A DNA stretch of 33,915 bases. Origin: Funneliformis mosseae (Eukaryota; Glomeromycota; Glomeromycetes; Glomerales; Glomeraceae). Below are positions 19,017 to 30,540 of the stretch, in pieces (position 1 is the stretch's first letter; every line of letters begins with the position of its first letter). The stretch lies in the NCBI GenBank assembly GCA_910592005.1, contig CAJVPP010000389.1, positions 1 through 33,915 on the forward strand, written 5' to 3'. Position numbers and translations under genes: made by a program. The notes under the pieces were generated by a model. That model searched no databases. It saw only the letters and a list, made by a program, of their open reading frames with translations, and was not told the origin of the DNA.

Positions 19017-20699
19017 ATGTCTCAAATAATTACCAAATTTCCTATTGACATATTATATGATATTATTGAACAAGTGGATGATGGGGCGTCCTTATTCTCG
19101 TGTTTGTTAGTTAATCGAAGTTGGTGTAAAATCACTGTTCGACTTTGGTGGAAAACTATCCAAAACTTTAATACCTTGGTCGCTTGTTTACCTAGCGAAT
19201 CAATAGCGACCTTACGTAGTAACTTAGTTTTGGTCTCAACTCCAACTCCTAAACCCTTGTTATTTAATTACGCGACTTTTGTAAAATTTCTTTCGTTTAC
19301 TGACATCAAAGATAAAGTTAGAGGGCTCCTTTTAAACCAAAACGTTACCGCCTCATGTGCACGTAAATTATTAACGCTCGAAGTATTGGTTATGTTGTTG
19401 GGTCAAAGTACTTTAAAAAAATTGAACGCGAACACCAAATGCATTCCTAGTATCGAATACACCACTTATCCTAGAGATTGTTTTAGAGACCTTACGGAAA
19501 TTAGCTGTCGCTCAGATATATGCTCAGATTTCCTGGATCAGGTGTCCCAATTATGTCAAACCATACGATCAATGGACGTCAAGCTTGAATTAAAAGTATC
19601 AGATGGAATTAAAAAGCTGATATCGGTTCAGAAAAATTTGAAGTTCTTTAGAATAGTCTTCTTACATCGTGAAAGTTTGGAAGAATTAATCCCCTCATTG
19701 ACAAAGCATTCATCCACTTTAATCAAATTGGAAATCGACACCTTTCAAATCACAAAGTCATTATTGTTCCTCGCCGATTTCTTAAATTTGCAAGAGCTCG
19801 TCCTACAATACTATTGCGATTATTTAGAAGATTTCAAAACGTTACAACATGTTACCTTTCCAAAGTTGAAAAGTTTGAAATTCAAAAGAGGTGTACCAAA
19901 ATATGAATATTTGATAAATTTCTTGGAGTTGAATGGCAAACGGCTGGAAACGCTCGATATCGATTGCTATGGTCATAATTCGTTAAATTTGGCTATAGCA
20001 AACTTTTGCCAAAATCTGAGGTCGTTAAGTACCATCTTTATGAAAGAAGAAGGGATAACTCTTAAATCAATTTTAGTTAATTGTCAAAATTTGCAAAGTG
20101 TTCACCTTAGGTCCAATGATCGTTATTTGGACGTGAGTGAGATTTTTGAGATCGTCGTAAAGCATTCCTCCAAAACTTTCACCGAGTTGAAATTGGATTT
20201 TGGAATAGTTTCGGAATTGTCTCCAAAGGAATTAGATATCTTTTTTTCCAATTGGATGAATCGCGTACCGCGAAATCCCATCTCTTTTATCATCGTGATT
20301 CGTTATTTTGGTGACATTACAAAAGAAAATATGAAAGTAATTTCTAAATATATGAAATTAAAAGTGATTAAAAAATTTGAAATCATAAACGATGATGACG
20401 ACGACGATTATGACGACGAGGAAGAGGATGACGATGACGACGACGACGACGACGACAACGATGAAGTCGAAGACGATTATTTCAGTTATGAAGATTATGA
20501 CATCTACTTTCATGGGGGAAGTGAAAGTGATGATTATTTTATGGACGAAGGTGATGATGTAGAGGATAATGACATTGTTGATGGTGACGGTGACGGTGAC
20601 GGTGACGGTGATGATGAGAATGTTGCCGATGGTAGCGGCGATGACAGTGAAGATGAACATTTGTATGTTACGTTTTATAGAAGAACCACTAGATTATAG
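19017..20699 (+). CDS. F-box/LRR-like protein with long acidic C-terminal tail
   Basis: An uninterrupted 560-aa reading frame. Residues 5-45 (FPIDILYDIIEQVDDGASLFSC... then LLVNRSWCKITVRLWWK) form an F-box, which binds Skp1 in SCF ubiquitin ligases. Residues of about 140-440 carry irregular leucine-rich repeats (LKFFRIVFL, LEELIPSL, LETLDIDCYG, LKLDFGIVSEL), the usual substrate-binding region. The tail (about 455-550) is almost entirely Asp/Glu with Gly and Tyr, encoded by GAC/GAT runs and a GGTGAC hexamer repeat. Such single-exon F-box/LRR genes are greatly expanded in Rhizophagus (family knowledge). The target is unknown. The ORF on the opposite strand of the tail is a low-complexity shadow. 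Confidence 0.88.
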   Translation: MSQIITKFPIDILYDIIEQVDDGASLFSCLLVNRSWCKITVRLWWKTIQNFNTLVACLPSESIATLRSNLVLVSTPTPKPLLFNYATFVKFLSFTDIKDKVRGLLLNQNVTASCARKLLTLEVLVMLLGQSTLKKLNANTKCIPSIEYTTYPRDCFRDLTEISCRSDICSDFLDQVSQLCQTIRSMDVKLELKVSDGIKKLISVQKNLKFFRIVFLHRESLEELIPSLTKHSSTLIKLEIDTFQITKSLLFLADFLNLQELVLQYYCDYLEDFKTLQHVTFPKLKSLKFKRGVPKYEYLINFLELNGKRLETLDIDCYGHNSLNLAIANFCQNLRSLSTIFMKEEGITLKSILVNCQNLQSVHLRSNDRYLDVSEIFEIVVKHSSKTFTELKLDFGIVSELSPKELDIFFSNWMNRVPRNPISFIIVIRYFGDITKENMKVISKYMKLKVIKKFEIINDDDDDDYDDEEEDDDDDDDDDDNDEVEDDYFSYEDYDIYFHGGSESDDYFMDEGDDVEDNDIVDGDGDGDGDGDDENVADGSGDDSEDEHLYVTFYRRTTRL

Positions 20700-21008
20700 A
20701 TGAATTAACGCTTGGAAAGATATTCTCACTTTGAAACATAGCGTCACAAAAAAAGATTTTTTTTTTGTCTCTTATTCTTTTTGGATATCAATATCAATTT
20801 TGTTTAAATAAAATATATCTTCGATCAATATTATGAAATTTAATTTTTTTTTTTACACAATGTTCGGTGCTCAATTTAAGTGTAAACAATTTCTCATTTA
20901 CTAAATTGCAAAACGAAGATTTGAAATTATTCCACAAAAATGAGGTACCTTTAAATGCTGCTGATTCAACTATTGATCACTCGAGATTTTTATATATACT
21001 TTCCTAGG

Positions 21009-22600
21009 AAACGCATGATACGCATATATAAAGGGAATCACGCGCTATTTACACCCGTCCAACATCCGATTGAATGAAATCTAGCTGACCCCATAAACAA
21101 ATTATTGACCACACAATTTTAGGGCTTCGAGATATTTTTAGTAGGGCAAATTATCTCTTCCATTAATGTAAGCCATCATCAGCTGCTGATCACAAATCAT
21201 CCATGGCTTGGATCGTCGTTAAGATACATTAGATCACATGATGCCTTTGAAGTTTCGTTAATGTTGATTAGTTATCCTATCAATAACGTTTGAACTATCT
21301 ATATAAATTAATCATTACCCTTCTAATTATACACAATAAGGAGCATTCGTTTTTCTTTTGAGAAATCGTGGCTGTCGATTTGGCGAGTATTAAATTTAAT
21401 GATCCAATTTCGTATGATTTCTTACATTCCGAGAGTGATATTCTCAGTTATGTAACACATAAGTTATAGTGTCATTATACATTATTGATTGGATCAATCA
21501 ATATTGTTTAGAATCTGATATCTCGCTAAGCTAATTACTATATCGCGTGCCGTGCTTATAAGCACAATAATCTATTATGAACACCTGAGGAGTTACATCT
21601 TAATATAATATAATCATGAGAAGTTTACTATTGATTTTTCGATGGTTCTATTAATAAATTAGTTAATTTACGACCCAGCAGGATCCTTTAACACCGATCA
21701 TTTCTAAGATATCTAGAATTGAGGTCCTTGTCTAGATTGGATAAGTTTTACATCTAACAGCACCGTATCTATATTCTTGTTTACGCAACGCGAAGGAACG
21801 CATGTATAGAGGGAATCACTTGTTAATTAACCCGTCCTCTTTCCAATTACAAAAGAATTAGCGCTACTATCCAAACCATCAACCGATTGAATGAAATCTG
21901 ACCCATCGCCAGATAGTTGACCACTCAATTTAGGGCATCGAGATATTTTTAGATAGTTTCTTAGACAATTTACTGTATCTCTAGAGTGTCGTTCCATTAA
22001 TGTCAAGCTGTCACACACTTACGCAATTGCTTGCATCGCAATTGACTTTGTTTAATCAACTGATACCTGTTAATGTTGATTAGTTATTCTATAGTCAATA
22101 AACTACCAATTATGTTGCAGATTTGGAGTCAACTCAGTCAGTTTTTAGTCGACTCAGCCGTCGAATGAATCGCGACTCTCATTTGAAATTTTCGACCATA
22201 ATTTTATTATTAACAACAATATTTAAAAAAATTTACTAAAGTATATTATAAATAAAATAAATGATCTTTTATTTTGCATCACTTCTTATAAATTTCGACT
22301 ATAATTAAAAGTTTTTAGAATCCATTCTAATAATACTTTGAAACTTTGAATTGAAAATTTCGCGAAATTTGAATCAGTTACGGCTCAGTCACGGTGAAAA
22401 TACCGGCGTCGACTCTAAAATTCGACTTAACCGTCGACCGGCTGGTATTTTAAAGTCTTAGTCTAGTATATATAATCTTAAGAAATTTACCATTCCCTGC
22501 AATCATTGCCGCCAGTTTCGTTAACATCGATCATTTCTAAGATACCAAATCTAAACAAGGAATTAACAATTCTAGATAAATTATACACTTTAATTCACGA
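21009..22600. repeat. Degenerate direct duplication, about 0.75-kb unit
   Basis: Matching landmarks occur in order in both copies: GGGAATCAC plus CCCGTCC, CCGATTGAATGAAATCT, CGAGATATTTTTAG, GTTCCATTAATGT-like, TGTTGATTAGTTAT, and CGATCATTTCTAAGATA. Copy 1 spans about 21009-21760 and copy 2 about 21796-22600. Copy 2 is interrupted by about 330 bp of GTCGAC-rich sequence at about 22125-22455. Divergence and indels show an old event; no coding frame was found. Confidence 0.6.
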
Positions 22601-22737
22601 ACTCAACCAAAACTTATTTAACATTTAAAATATTACGTACCATAAATAGCACTGCGCGTTTGATGATGAAAATATCATTTACATTCTGGATGATTATCGA
22701 ACAAAATTAATGAAACAAAAACTCATTTTAGTACAGT

Positions 22738-22810
22738 GTTGGCATTTGGCCATTTGGTAGGAGATTGGCAGTTGGTCGTTTGGCCCATGACCAAATGGCA
22801 AAATGCCAAC
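22738..22810. mobile_element. 73-bp palindromic MITE
   Basis: GTTGGCATTTGGCCATTTGG at the left end pairs with CCAAATGGCAAAATGCCAAC at the right end with few mismatches, giving a nearly complete hairpin with a small loop. GTAC occurs close to both sides (22731-22734 and about 22822-22825) but not at the exact boundary. No coding capacity. Confidence 0.7.
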
Positions 22811-23500
22811 TCTTGGTAAAAGTACTTGTAGATGGAGTGACTGAATTTTTTGAGTACGCGTGGAGAAACCTTACAAAGTGCACGTGAAGGAATTGGTGTC
22901 AATGCGTATATAAATTATGATATCACGCGTTTATAAAAAATTGTTTGATAGGTTTAAAATTCATAAAATTCAAGTGTACTATAGTCAAATATGCTTATCT
23001 GAGTTAGTTATTACAAAGGGTTCATTCACGACTTTATTTTATTGAAAGGAAAGTAAACGAAACCGTTATATATTTGCGTCTACGAGTTTGTTTTTCTCAA
23101 GGCCATATAAATTAGGTGCGTCTCTTGGTTTAAATTGTCATCAGGTAATTGCAGACGAAAAAGTTTTTATTTTCATAATAAATTGATGGATTTCAATAAT
23201 GTAATTTTTTGGTTAAACATCACACATCACATCTCTTAATTTTATAATTTTTTAATGCTAACAAAGAAAGTTGATGCACAATTTCATTTTTATTTTTTAT
23301 TTTTTATTTTTAAAAAACACCTCTGATTAATAAAATCATTAATCCGTCAAGACATAGAAGTGCGTGTAAGCTCCGCATAAGCCAATCCGGTTTGTGAGAC
23401 AAAACAAACCGGTTCGTTTAGGATCGGTTCGAGTCACTTTACACTATAAAACAGCTCGTGAGACAATATGCCGTGACTTTGTTGGCTTGAATTTTCTGTC

Positions 23501-23620
23501 TTTGAAGAAAATGCATCCGGAGCGCTTCTTTTGAGGAAAAACGCATCCGAGACGTTTCCTTTGAGGATCATCTCATCGATGGCTTTTCCTTTGGGGAAAT
23601 CGTTCCGGAGACGTTTCTCT
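23501..23620. repeat. Minisatellite, four 30-bp units
   Basis: Units start at 23501, 23531, 23561 and 23591 with the form TTKRRGRAAA...GCATCCGRAGCG/ACGTTTCYT; the length is exactly 30 bp each, with substitutions only. On the minus strand the units form a 64-codon open frame with a 10-residue period ending in Asp (about 23434-23628). Whether it is coding is doubtful. Confidence 0.75.
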
Positions 23621-24026
23621 CGAATCACTCGGTGCGTTTCTAATTCTTCTGCAATATATTTTTTTTTAAAATTTTATTATTTAATGTGAGCAACAAGATC
23701 CGGCTTGGATTTCATTTTGATGGACTCGATGCGGAATTTTAGTCGCGTCATCAAACATAAAAATTTAATTGTATAAATTTCGAATGAGTTTGAAAATAAT
23801 CGAAGCAATAAGCTTTGAATAATCTCAGATTTATTATTGGTTTTATATAAAATACAATTAATTTTATTAATATCTTAAAAATAGTAAAATAGTATAACTT
23901 ATATTTAAATTAAATGTAGCTACATAAGATTAATAGATAAATAATTAGATAAGATTTTATGAAATTCTAAATAAAGTTAACTTCTATCCTTGAATTTAAA
24001 GACTTGCTTAAAGTAGTTTGTTCAAG

Positions 24027-26316
24027 CTATATCAATTGCATCTCCACCTGAGCAAGATTATGTTGAGCCATTTGAACCCCTTGTTCAGCAGATTTTTTAT
24101 ACCAATAAATTGTTTTCCTTATATCTTTAACAACCCCTTCTCCATGCTGATACATAAGAGCAAGATTATATTGAGCTATCTTGTTTCCCAAATTCGCCGC
24201 TTTCTTATATAATTCAAACGCCGTATGCTTATCAATAACCGTTCCGATCCCATTATTGTAACAACATCCCAAGTTCAATATTCCGCTCAAGTATCCTCCT
24301 TCGGCTGATCTTCTAAATAACTCAAAAGCTTTATTATGATCCGTGCTTACACCGTTCCCGTATAAATAACAAACCCCAAGGTTATGCATTGCGACGATAT
24401 TTCCATTATTTGCAGCCTTTTCATAAAAATAAGTTGCCATATTTAAATCCTGTTTAACGCCTATTCCATTGTAATATAAATATCCAACACTTAATTGTCC
24501 TACGGCAAAATCTTCATTGGCCATCTCTTCATAATATTTAAAAGCCAAATTTTCGTTCTTTTTAACACCATTTCCAAATTCATAACACATTCCAACATAA
24601 AGCTTTGCCAACGTATGTTTTCGTTCCGAAACGTTCATAAACAAATTAAATGCCCTTTCCTTGCTTTCGCTTACTCCAATTCCAAAATAATAAAGATATC
24701 CAAGCAAAAAAATGGAATTTGAACCATCCTGATTAACTAATAACCAATTAACGATTTCTTGTAAAGAAATCTTATTATTATTAAAATATCCATGAATGAG
24801 CTGATTAATTGTTTCCGGCTCCATTCCTTTATTTAATTCTTTACAAATAAGATCAACGATCTCATTAATCATACTCCAATTTTTTACAGGTAAAGGTTCT
24901 TTACCTATCATATAATTATTTTGAGATGAATCTCCTTGTAATAAATAATTAATACTTAAAGAAGTATTAACATTAATTTGTCGTTCATTTGGTAATGGAA
25001 GATTTAATTTATAATTATCTAGTTGAGTATTTTCTATCATTACGTTTGCGCCTGCATACATTGCTTTTAATTCAGCAACTACTTTATTCATGTCTGGACG
25101 ATCGTCCGGTTCTTCATTCCAACATTCTAAAATATATATATATATATATATATTATTATTATTCAGTAAAAATTTTAAATTCCAAGATTAATACAGAATA
25201 AGATACGTACCCATATAAAGTTTAGCATAATCGGCAGGTGTATTTGAAACGAACTTTTCCCTCAAACCTTGTGAAATCTCATAAATCAAACCAACATCAT
25301 GTTGCTCGCCTTTAATATAAAACGGAGGACGACCGCTTGAAATCTCCCACAAGAGTATTCCAACACTGTAAACGTCACTCATTTTATTTAATCTATACGG
25401 TTGTATTGGATTATCAGTATTCCTTCGTCTACTAAACATTTTCGGGTCAATATAAGGTATTATGCCAAAAATATTGGAGTGTTTTGAAGATGCTTCCTCA
25501 ATCCTTTTTGATAATCCGAAATCGGCCAATTTAATATTATCTTGATGAACCAATATGTTTTTGGAATGCTATAATGTAATATTATTATACGCGGAGATGT
25601 TTAATGAAAAAAATTGATATTGACAACAACATTTTTAAATTCATAGTCATATAAATCATAAAATCATGCATTACCAGGTCTCGATGTACAATTCCTTCAT
25701 CATGTAAACATGATACAGCACAAGCCAACTGGCAAGCCAAATTGTATTTATCCTTCCAAGTAAGTTCATAAAATCGTTTCTTCAAATAATCCCGAAGCGT
25801 ACCGCTATCGGCATACTCCATCACAAACAAATATTTCTTGAATTGCTCATGTTGATGTTGAAAATCTGCAGAATGAAATCATTAATTAACGTTTAAGTAA
25901 GTACATGTCTTTAGTACTAACTCATCGCCAACTGTACCTTGATTTAATGTCGTAACTCCATAAATACGAATAATATTTTTATTGAAATCAACTTCACGCT
26001 GATGGTTGAACTAAAAAATTAACAAAGATAGACGTTAGATAAATATAGAAATGAATAGACCGAATTACGCTTCATGCGTATGATTTACCTCACGAACGAG
26101 TTCCTTGACGGTGACATTATCAAGATTAAAAAATTGTTTTAAAACGAAATATTGTTCTGAATTTTTCCAATTCGCACGATAAACTATGCCGAATGCTCCC
26201 GAACCAATTTTTTGAAAATTACTAAAATGATCGTACTCGTAATATTTAATATGTTTCTTTGAAATCGCCTCTTCGATCCAATTAATCCATTCGCTTGAAT
26301 TATCGAAATTTTGCAT
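24027..26316 (-). CDS. TKL-type protein kinase with six Sel1 repeats (intact)
   Basis: Five exons: 26316-26089, 26010-25938, 25865-25675, 25568-25211, 25126-24027; intron phases 0,1,0,1; about 649 aa. The kinase domain is complete: glycine loop [14 protein letters not shown], catalytic Lys in YFVLKQF, HRDLHSKN, LADFGLS, the activation-segment end [10 protein letters not shown], and [19 protein letters not shown]. After [12 protein letters not shown] and a linker come six Sel1 repeats ([79 protein letters not shown]). It should phosphorylate Ser/Thr (possibly Tyr) and dock partners through Sel1; substrates are unknown. It ends shortly after the last repeat, without the hydrophobic tail of its paralogue at 1446-3786. 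A (TA)n tract lies in the last intron. Confidence 0.93.
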
Positions 26317-29300
26317 CTTAATTTTAATAACGCAAAAAAAAAGAAAAGAAAAGAAATTCTCCCCTCAACACTTTTTCTCTAAATAATTTTTTATTTCCCG
26401 GCTCAGGTAAATAATTTATGAAAGCATTTGAAAATAGAAAGAAGTTTGTTAGGAAAATTATGTGAATTTGAAAAAAAACTTTCTTATGAGCGAGCAACGT
26501 TACATATTTCAGGCTTATTTTCGTGACACTTGAACACAAAACGGAAGCTAACCTTTATGAAACTAATTGCCCCTTTATAGAAATTTTTAAATTTAAACTG
26601 TTACATTTTCACCTTACTGCGCAAATTTTAATAAAAAATTGTAAATCAGATCTCTATCACCCTAAAGTAACTAGAATCATATAATTTAAAAGTTTATACA
26701 AATTTAGCGGACTAACCTTTTTTTTTTACAATTAGTTACACTTCTAAAATATTCATGCAAAATAAAAAGGTAATAACAAATTAAAATGCTATTTTTTAAT
26801 AAAGGATATAGTAAATCTTAAAATCAAATATTATTTATAATTGAAAAAAAAATTATTTAAAGAATAAATATAAGATAAAGTTATTAAAAAATGATCAAAA
26901 AGGGAGGCTATTAAAAAATTATTAGAAAAAAAAAAAGGGTAATTGAAAATTTGATAAAAGATAACTATTCAATAATATTTAATTTGTTTTACTTTTTAAT
27001 AATAAAAATTTATATTATATAAATAATTTAAAAACTTTTATCAACTATAAAAAAAAAAAACTTTTTTAAATATGCTTAAAAATTTTAATAATAGAAATAT
27101 TTTATAAATATATTGAATTAAAAAAGTTGAAATTTTGTTATTATAGTTTTTATTAATAAAAACTTAATCAAAAAGATTATAATTTTTAAATATATAAAAT
27201 AAATATTAATTTTAATATTTTTTTTTATTTCTATTTATTCTTTTCTTAAAATATTATATAATACCTAATACTATTAATAATTCTAGTTTTTTATTAAATA
27301 ATTATATAAATAATAAAATTATTTTAAATGCTAAAACTCAATTAAATTAATTTTAATAATTATAAATAAATTAAATATTTAATATAATAATTAATAATAA
27401 ATTTATATTTTAAATATTAAATAAAATATAAATAATTAATAATTTTTATAAATTTATATAGATTTAACAAAATATTTAAATCTTTAGATTTATCTTTTTT
27501 TTATTAAGGTTTTATATAATTTTAATATTTTATAAATTTTGATTTAATTATAACTTTTCTGAATTTTAAAAATCTATTAATAAAATTTTTAATATAAGTT
27601 TATTAAATTTTTATATTTTATTATTTAGATATTTATTAAACCTTCAAATTTTATATAGTAATCTTACTAATTATATGCTGCAGAAAGTCTATACATAAAA
27701 ATATAAATATAACGTTTAAAAATCTTTTAACTTTTTAAAAAAAAATAAAATTTAGAAATATAAACTAATAACTTTATTTTTTTAGATAAGCTCTATTAAA
27801 ATACTAGTTGGTTGTTCAAAATAAGTTTTATAGGGATAAATTTTATATAATCATCCTAAATTTAAAACATATATTATTGATTAAAATTTATGATAATTCA
27901 AACTGATATTATGGTAATTAATTATAATACCAACCTGAATTATTATAATTTAAAATAATATACAAAATAATGATTAATTCATATTTTACATTGATCAATT
28001 ACTAATCATGTGATATTAAATTACAAAAAATTTTAAAATATTATTAAATTAAAATTTTTAATACTATACAAAAGATTTTTAGTATAAAGTTTATAAAAAT
28101 ACTTTTTTATTTATATTTAATATTATTAATAAAGTTCATATCAATTATAAACTTTTAATTGTAAAATTTCTTTAATTTTTAATAATTATATATTCTTATT
28201 AGATTAGATTAATATTAATTATTAATTAAAATTTTAAAGTTTTTAACTAAAATATATTAAATTTTTATTAGTTAATTTAAAGTTTAAAAGTTTTAAATTT
28301 ATATTAAAATATTTTATAAGATTAAAAATTATTTTATAAAATAATAAATAATTAATTATAAATAAATTTTTATAAAATGAAGATAAATTATTTGAATAAA
28401 TTTAATATAAAATTTTATTATTTTCTATTAAAATTGATATATTTAATAATAATTTATTAATAATATATAACTATTATTAATTTTTTTAATAATTATATTT
28501 TAAAATATATTTTTAAAAAATATTAGAATTTAAATTTAAATTAATTTATTTTATAAAAAATTAAATAAATATAACATATATCTTTTACTTTATATATATT
28601 TTTATTAAATGAATTAAAATATTTAAAATAAATTTTTAAATAAAATTTACTCAAAAAAATAATATATTTATAATATTTTTGAATAATTATTTTATTATAA
28701 ATTAATATTATAGGTTATAAAAATTAAAAGTTAGAAAGAAAATAATTGTATAAAATTTTATTAATAAGATCTGTTTTTATAGTTATATAATCATAAATAT
28801 TTTTTAATTGTAATATAATTTTATTATTATTTGAAATATAATAAAGAATAATCAAATTCTAAATATATCAAATACATTATCATTTTGTCTTACATATTGT
28901 CATTTAATAGAATTCTGTATTATTGATATTATATTATACATATTTTACAAAAATTGAAAACTAAAATATTACAATAAAAAATTAAACATAAATTAATAAA
29001 TTATGATTTTTATTATAGATCTTATTTGAAATTATGTTTTAGACTAAACAGTTACTATTTTTTAATAAATATAATATTAATAATTTAATATAATATTGGT
29101 AATTTTTATTTATATACAATTATTTATACATGTTTTATGTAATATAACTATTATTAATATTATTTTTTATTAGTATTGAAAAATTAAAAAATTAAAAAAT
29201 TAGCTATATAATAAATATAATATGACAAATAATAATTTTTACAAAATATTCTAAGTTTTTAAAATAAATAGTAAAAACTAAAGATGATAGATGTAAATTA

Positions 29301-30292
29301 ATAATAAATATATCTATCACATTCTGAATATATATAACTGAATATACTTTAGCATGAATTGACAAATTACTAATTTAATTATATTTTGACAAATGTAATT
29401 ATTTATTAATAATTTTGATATTATCAAAATTAAATAGTGCTAAAATATACATCTAGATAAACTTAAAAATTTTCTAAAACTTATTAAATATAGTAAATAT
29501 GATATATACATTTATAGTTTTAATATAATAAGATATTATTTAACTTTAATAATTTTAAAATTTTATTTATAATCTGAAAAGTTTTAGATATAACACAAAT
29601 TAAATATCTTTATTAAAAGATAAAGATTAAGAAAATCAATAAAGAAGCTAAATTTTTAAAAATATTAATATTATATTAATTTTATTAACTAAAAATAATA
29701 ATATATTAGAATAAGAATTTAATATATTAGTATTGAATATATTTGATGATAGATTTTCTAATATAGATAATAATAATAATATAATTATAAATATTAATAA
29801 AAATATATAAAGTATTGATGTATAGTATATTATGATTTCTAAATAAATAATAAATAAAATAATACTAATAAATTGGAAAATAATAATGATAATAATGATA
29901 ATAATGAAATGGAATATGATATTAATATGATAAATATTTTAATTTGTCATATTTAGAAAGTGTTAAAAATACTAATGGAGATTTCAAAATAATTTAGTTG
30001 AAAATTTAGATGCATCTAGTTATTTGTCTGATTTTAATATTAATTATAATGAATTTGTAATAAAATTAAACTTACTTTAATAAATAAAAGTATTATAAAT
30101 AAAAGAATAACTATAAATAATTATATTTTATGTTAAATTAATTGATATGATCAAGCCTTATCCAATTCTATTTTGGACTGAAAATTGGAATAGTCCTAAT
30201 ACTTAATAGTCTAAATAATTATAAGATCAGCCATTTTCGTTAATTTGCGTTTTGCATCCTTAATTAATGGCCGCCTTTAGTTAGTGTGAAAG
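26317..30292. other. AT-rich gene desert
   Basis: About 250 bp of 5' flank for the kinase gene are followed by roughly 3.5 kb of extremely AT-rich sequence with dense stops and nearly no CG. Near 29880-30110 the sequence regains coding-like texture (an Asn/Asp-rich AATAATGAT stretch and interrupted frames), suggesting a decayed gene leading into the Sel1 relic. Weak inverted similarity exists between about 29340-29362 and 29437-29458. No complete feature was found. Confidence 0.6.
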
Positions 30293-30540
30293 GTTGCGAA
30301 TGGAATCTAATTGCTATATGTTACCTTGGTCTCTGTTATAAAAATAGATGTGGTGTTGACATAGATAATAATAAAGCTTTTGCTAGTTAAATATTTTTGG
30401 ATGGAATATCAATGTTGGAGATGGAAAATTTATAACCTTGGAATTATAGATCAAGCATGAAAAATCATCATAGAAATGCTCAAAATAAACTAGAAAATTT
30501 GTAAGATTATGAATAGAGGAAGCATCAAATTAGTTTTTAA
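30293..30540 (+). pseudogene. Decayed Sel1-repeat gene fragment
   Basis: One frame reads NLIAICYLGLCYKNRCGV then DIDNNKAF, a clear Sel1 repeat, before a stop. Further on, RNAQNKLENL resembles the end of Sel1 arrays in the intact genes (QKAQNRFEEL). Frames are broken and no kinase part was found upstream. It lies on the opposite strand to the two intact kinase-Sel1 genes and is probably the remnant of a third family member. Confidence 0.7.

Larger units (their letters stand above)
20700..24026. other. Repeat-rich 3.3-kb spacer between F-box and second kinase-Sel1 gene
   Basis: Contains a degenerate long direct duplication (about 21009-21760 and 21796-22600), a CGAC-rich insertion inside its second copy (about 22125-22455), a small palindromic MITE (22738-22810) and a four-unit minisatellite (23501-23620). 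Short inverted copies of AACCGGTTTG flank 23388-23415. No credible gene was found. Confidence 0.6.

Noticed and set aside
20358..20660. Minus-strand Val/Ile-rich 100-codon ORF as a membrane protein
   Set aside because: It is the reverse reading of the GAC/GAT repeats that encode the acidic tail of the F-box protein.
23501..23620. CRISPR-like array
   Set aside because: Units are contiguous 30-bp tandem copies without unique spacers, in a eukaryotic genome.
26600..30100. Nuclear insertion of mitochondrial DNA
   Set aside because: Despite the AT-richness, no mitochondrial protein, rRNA or tRNA segment could be recognised.
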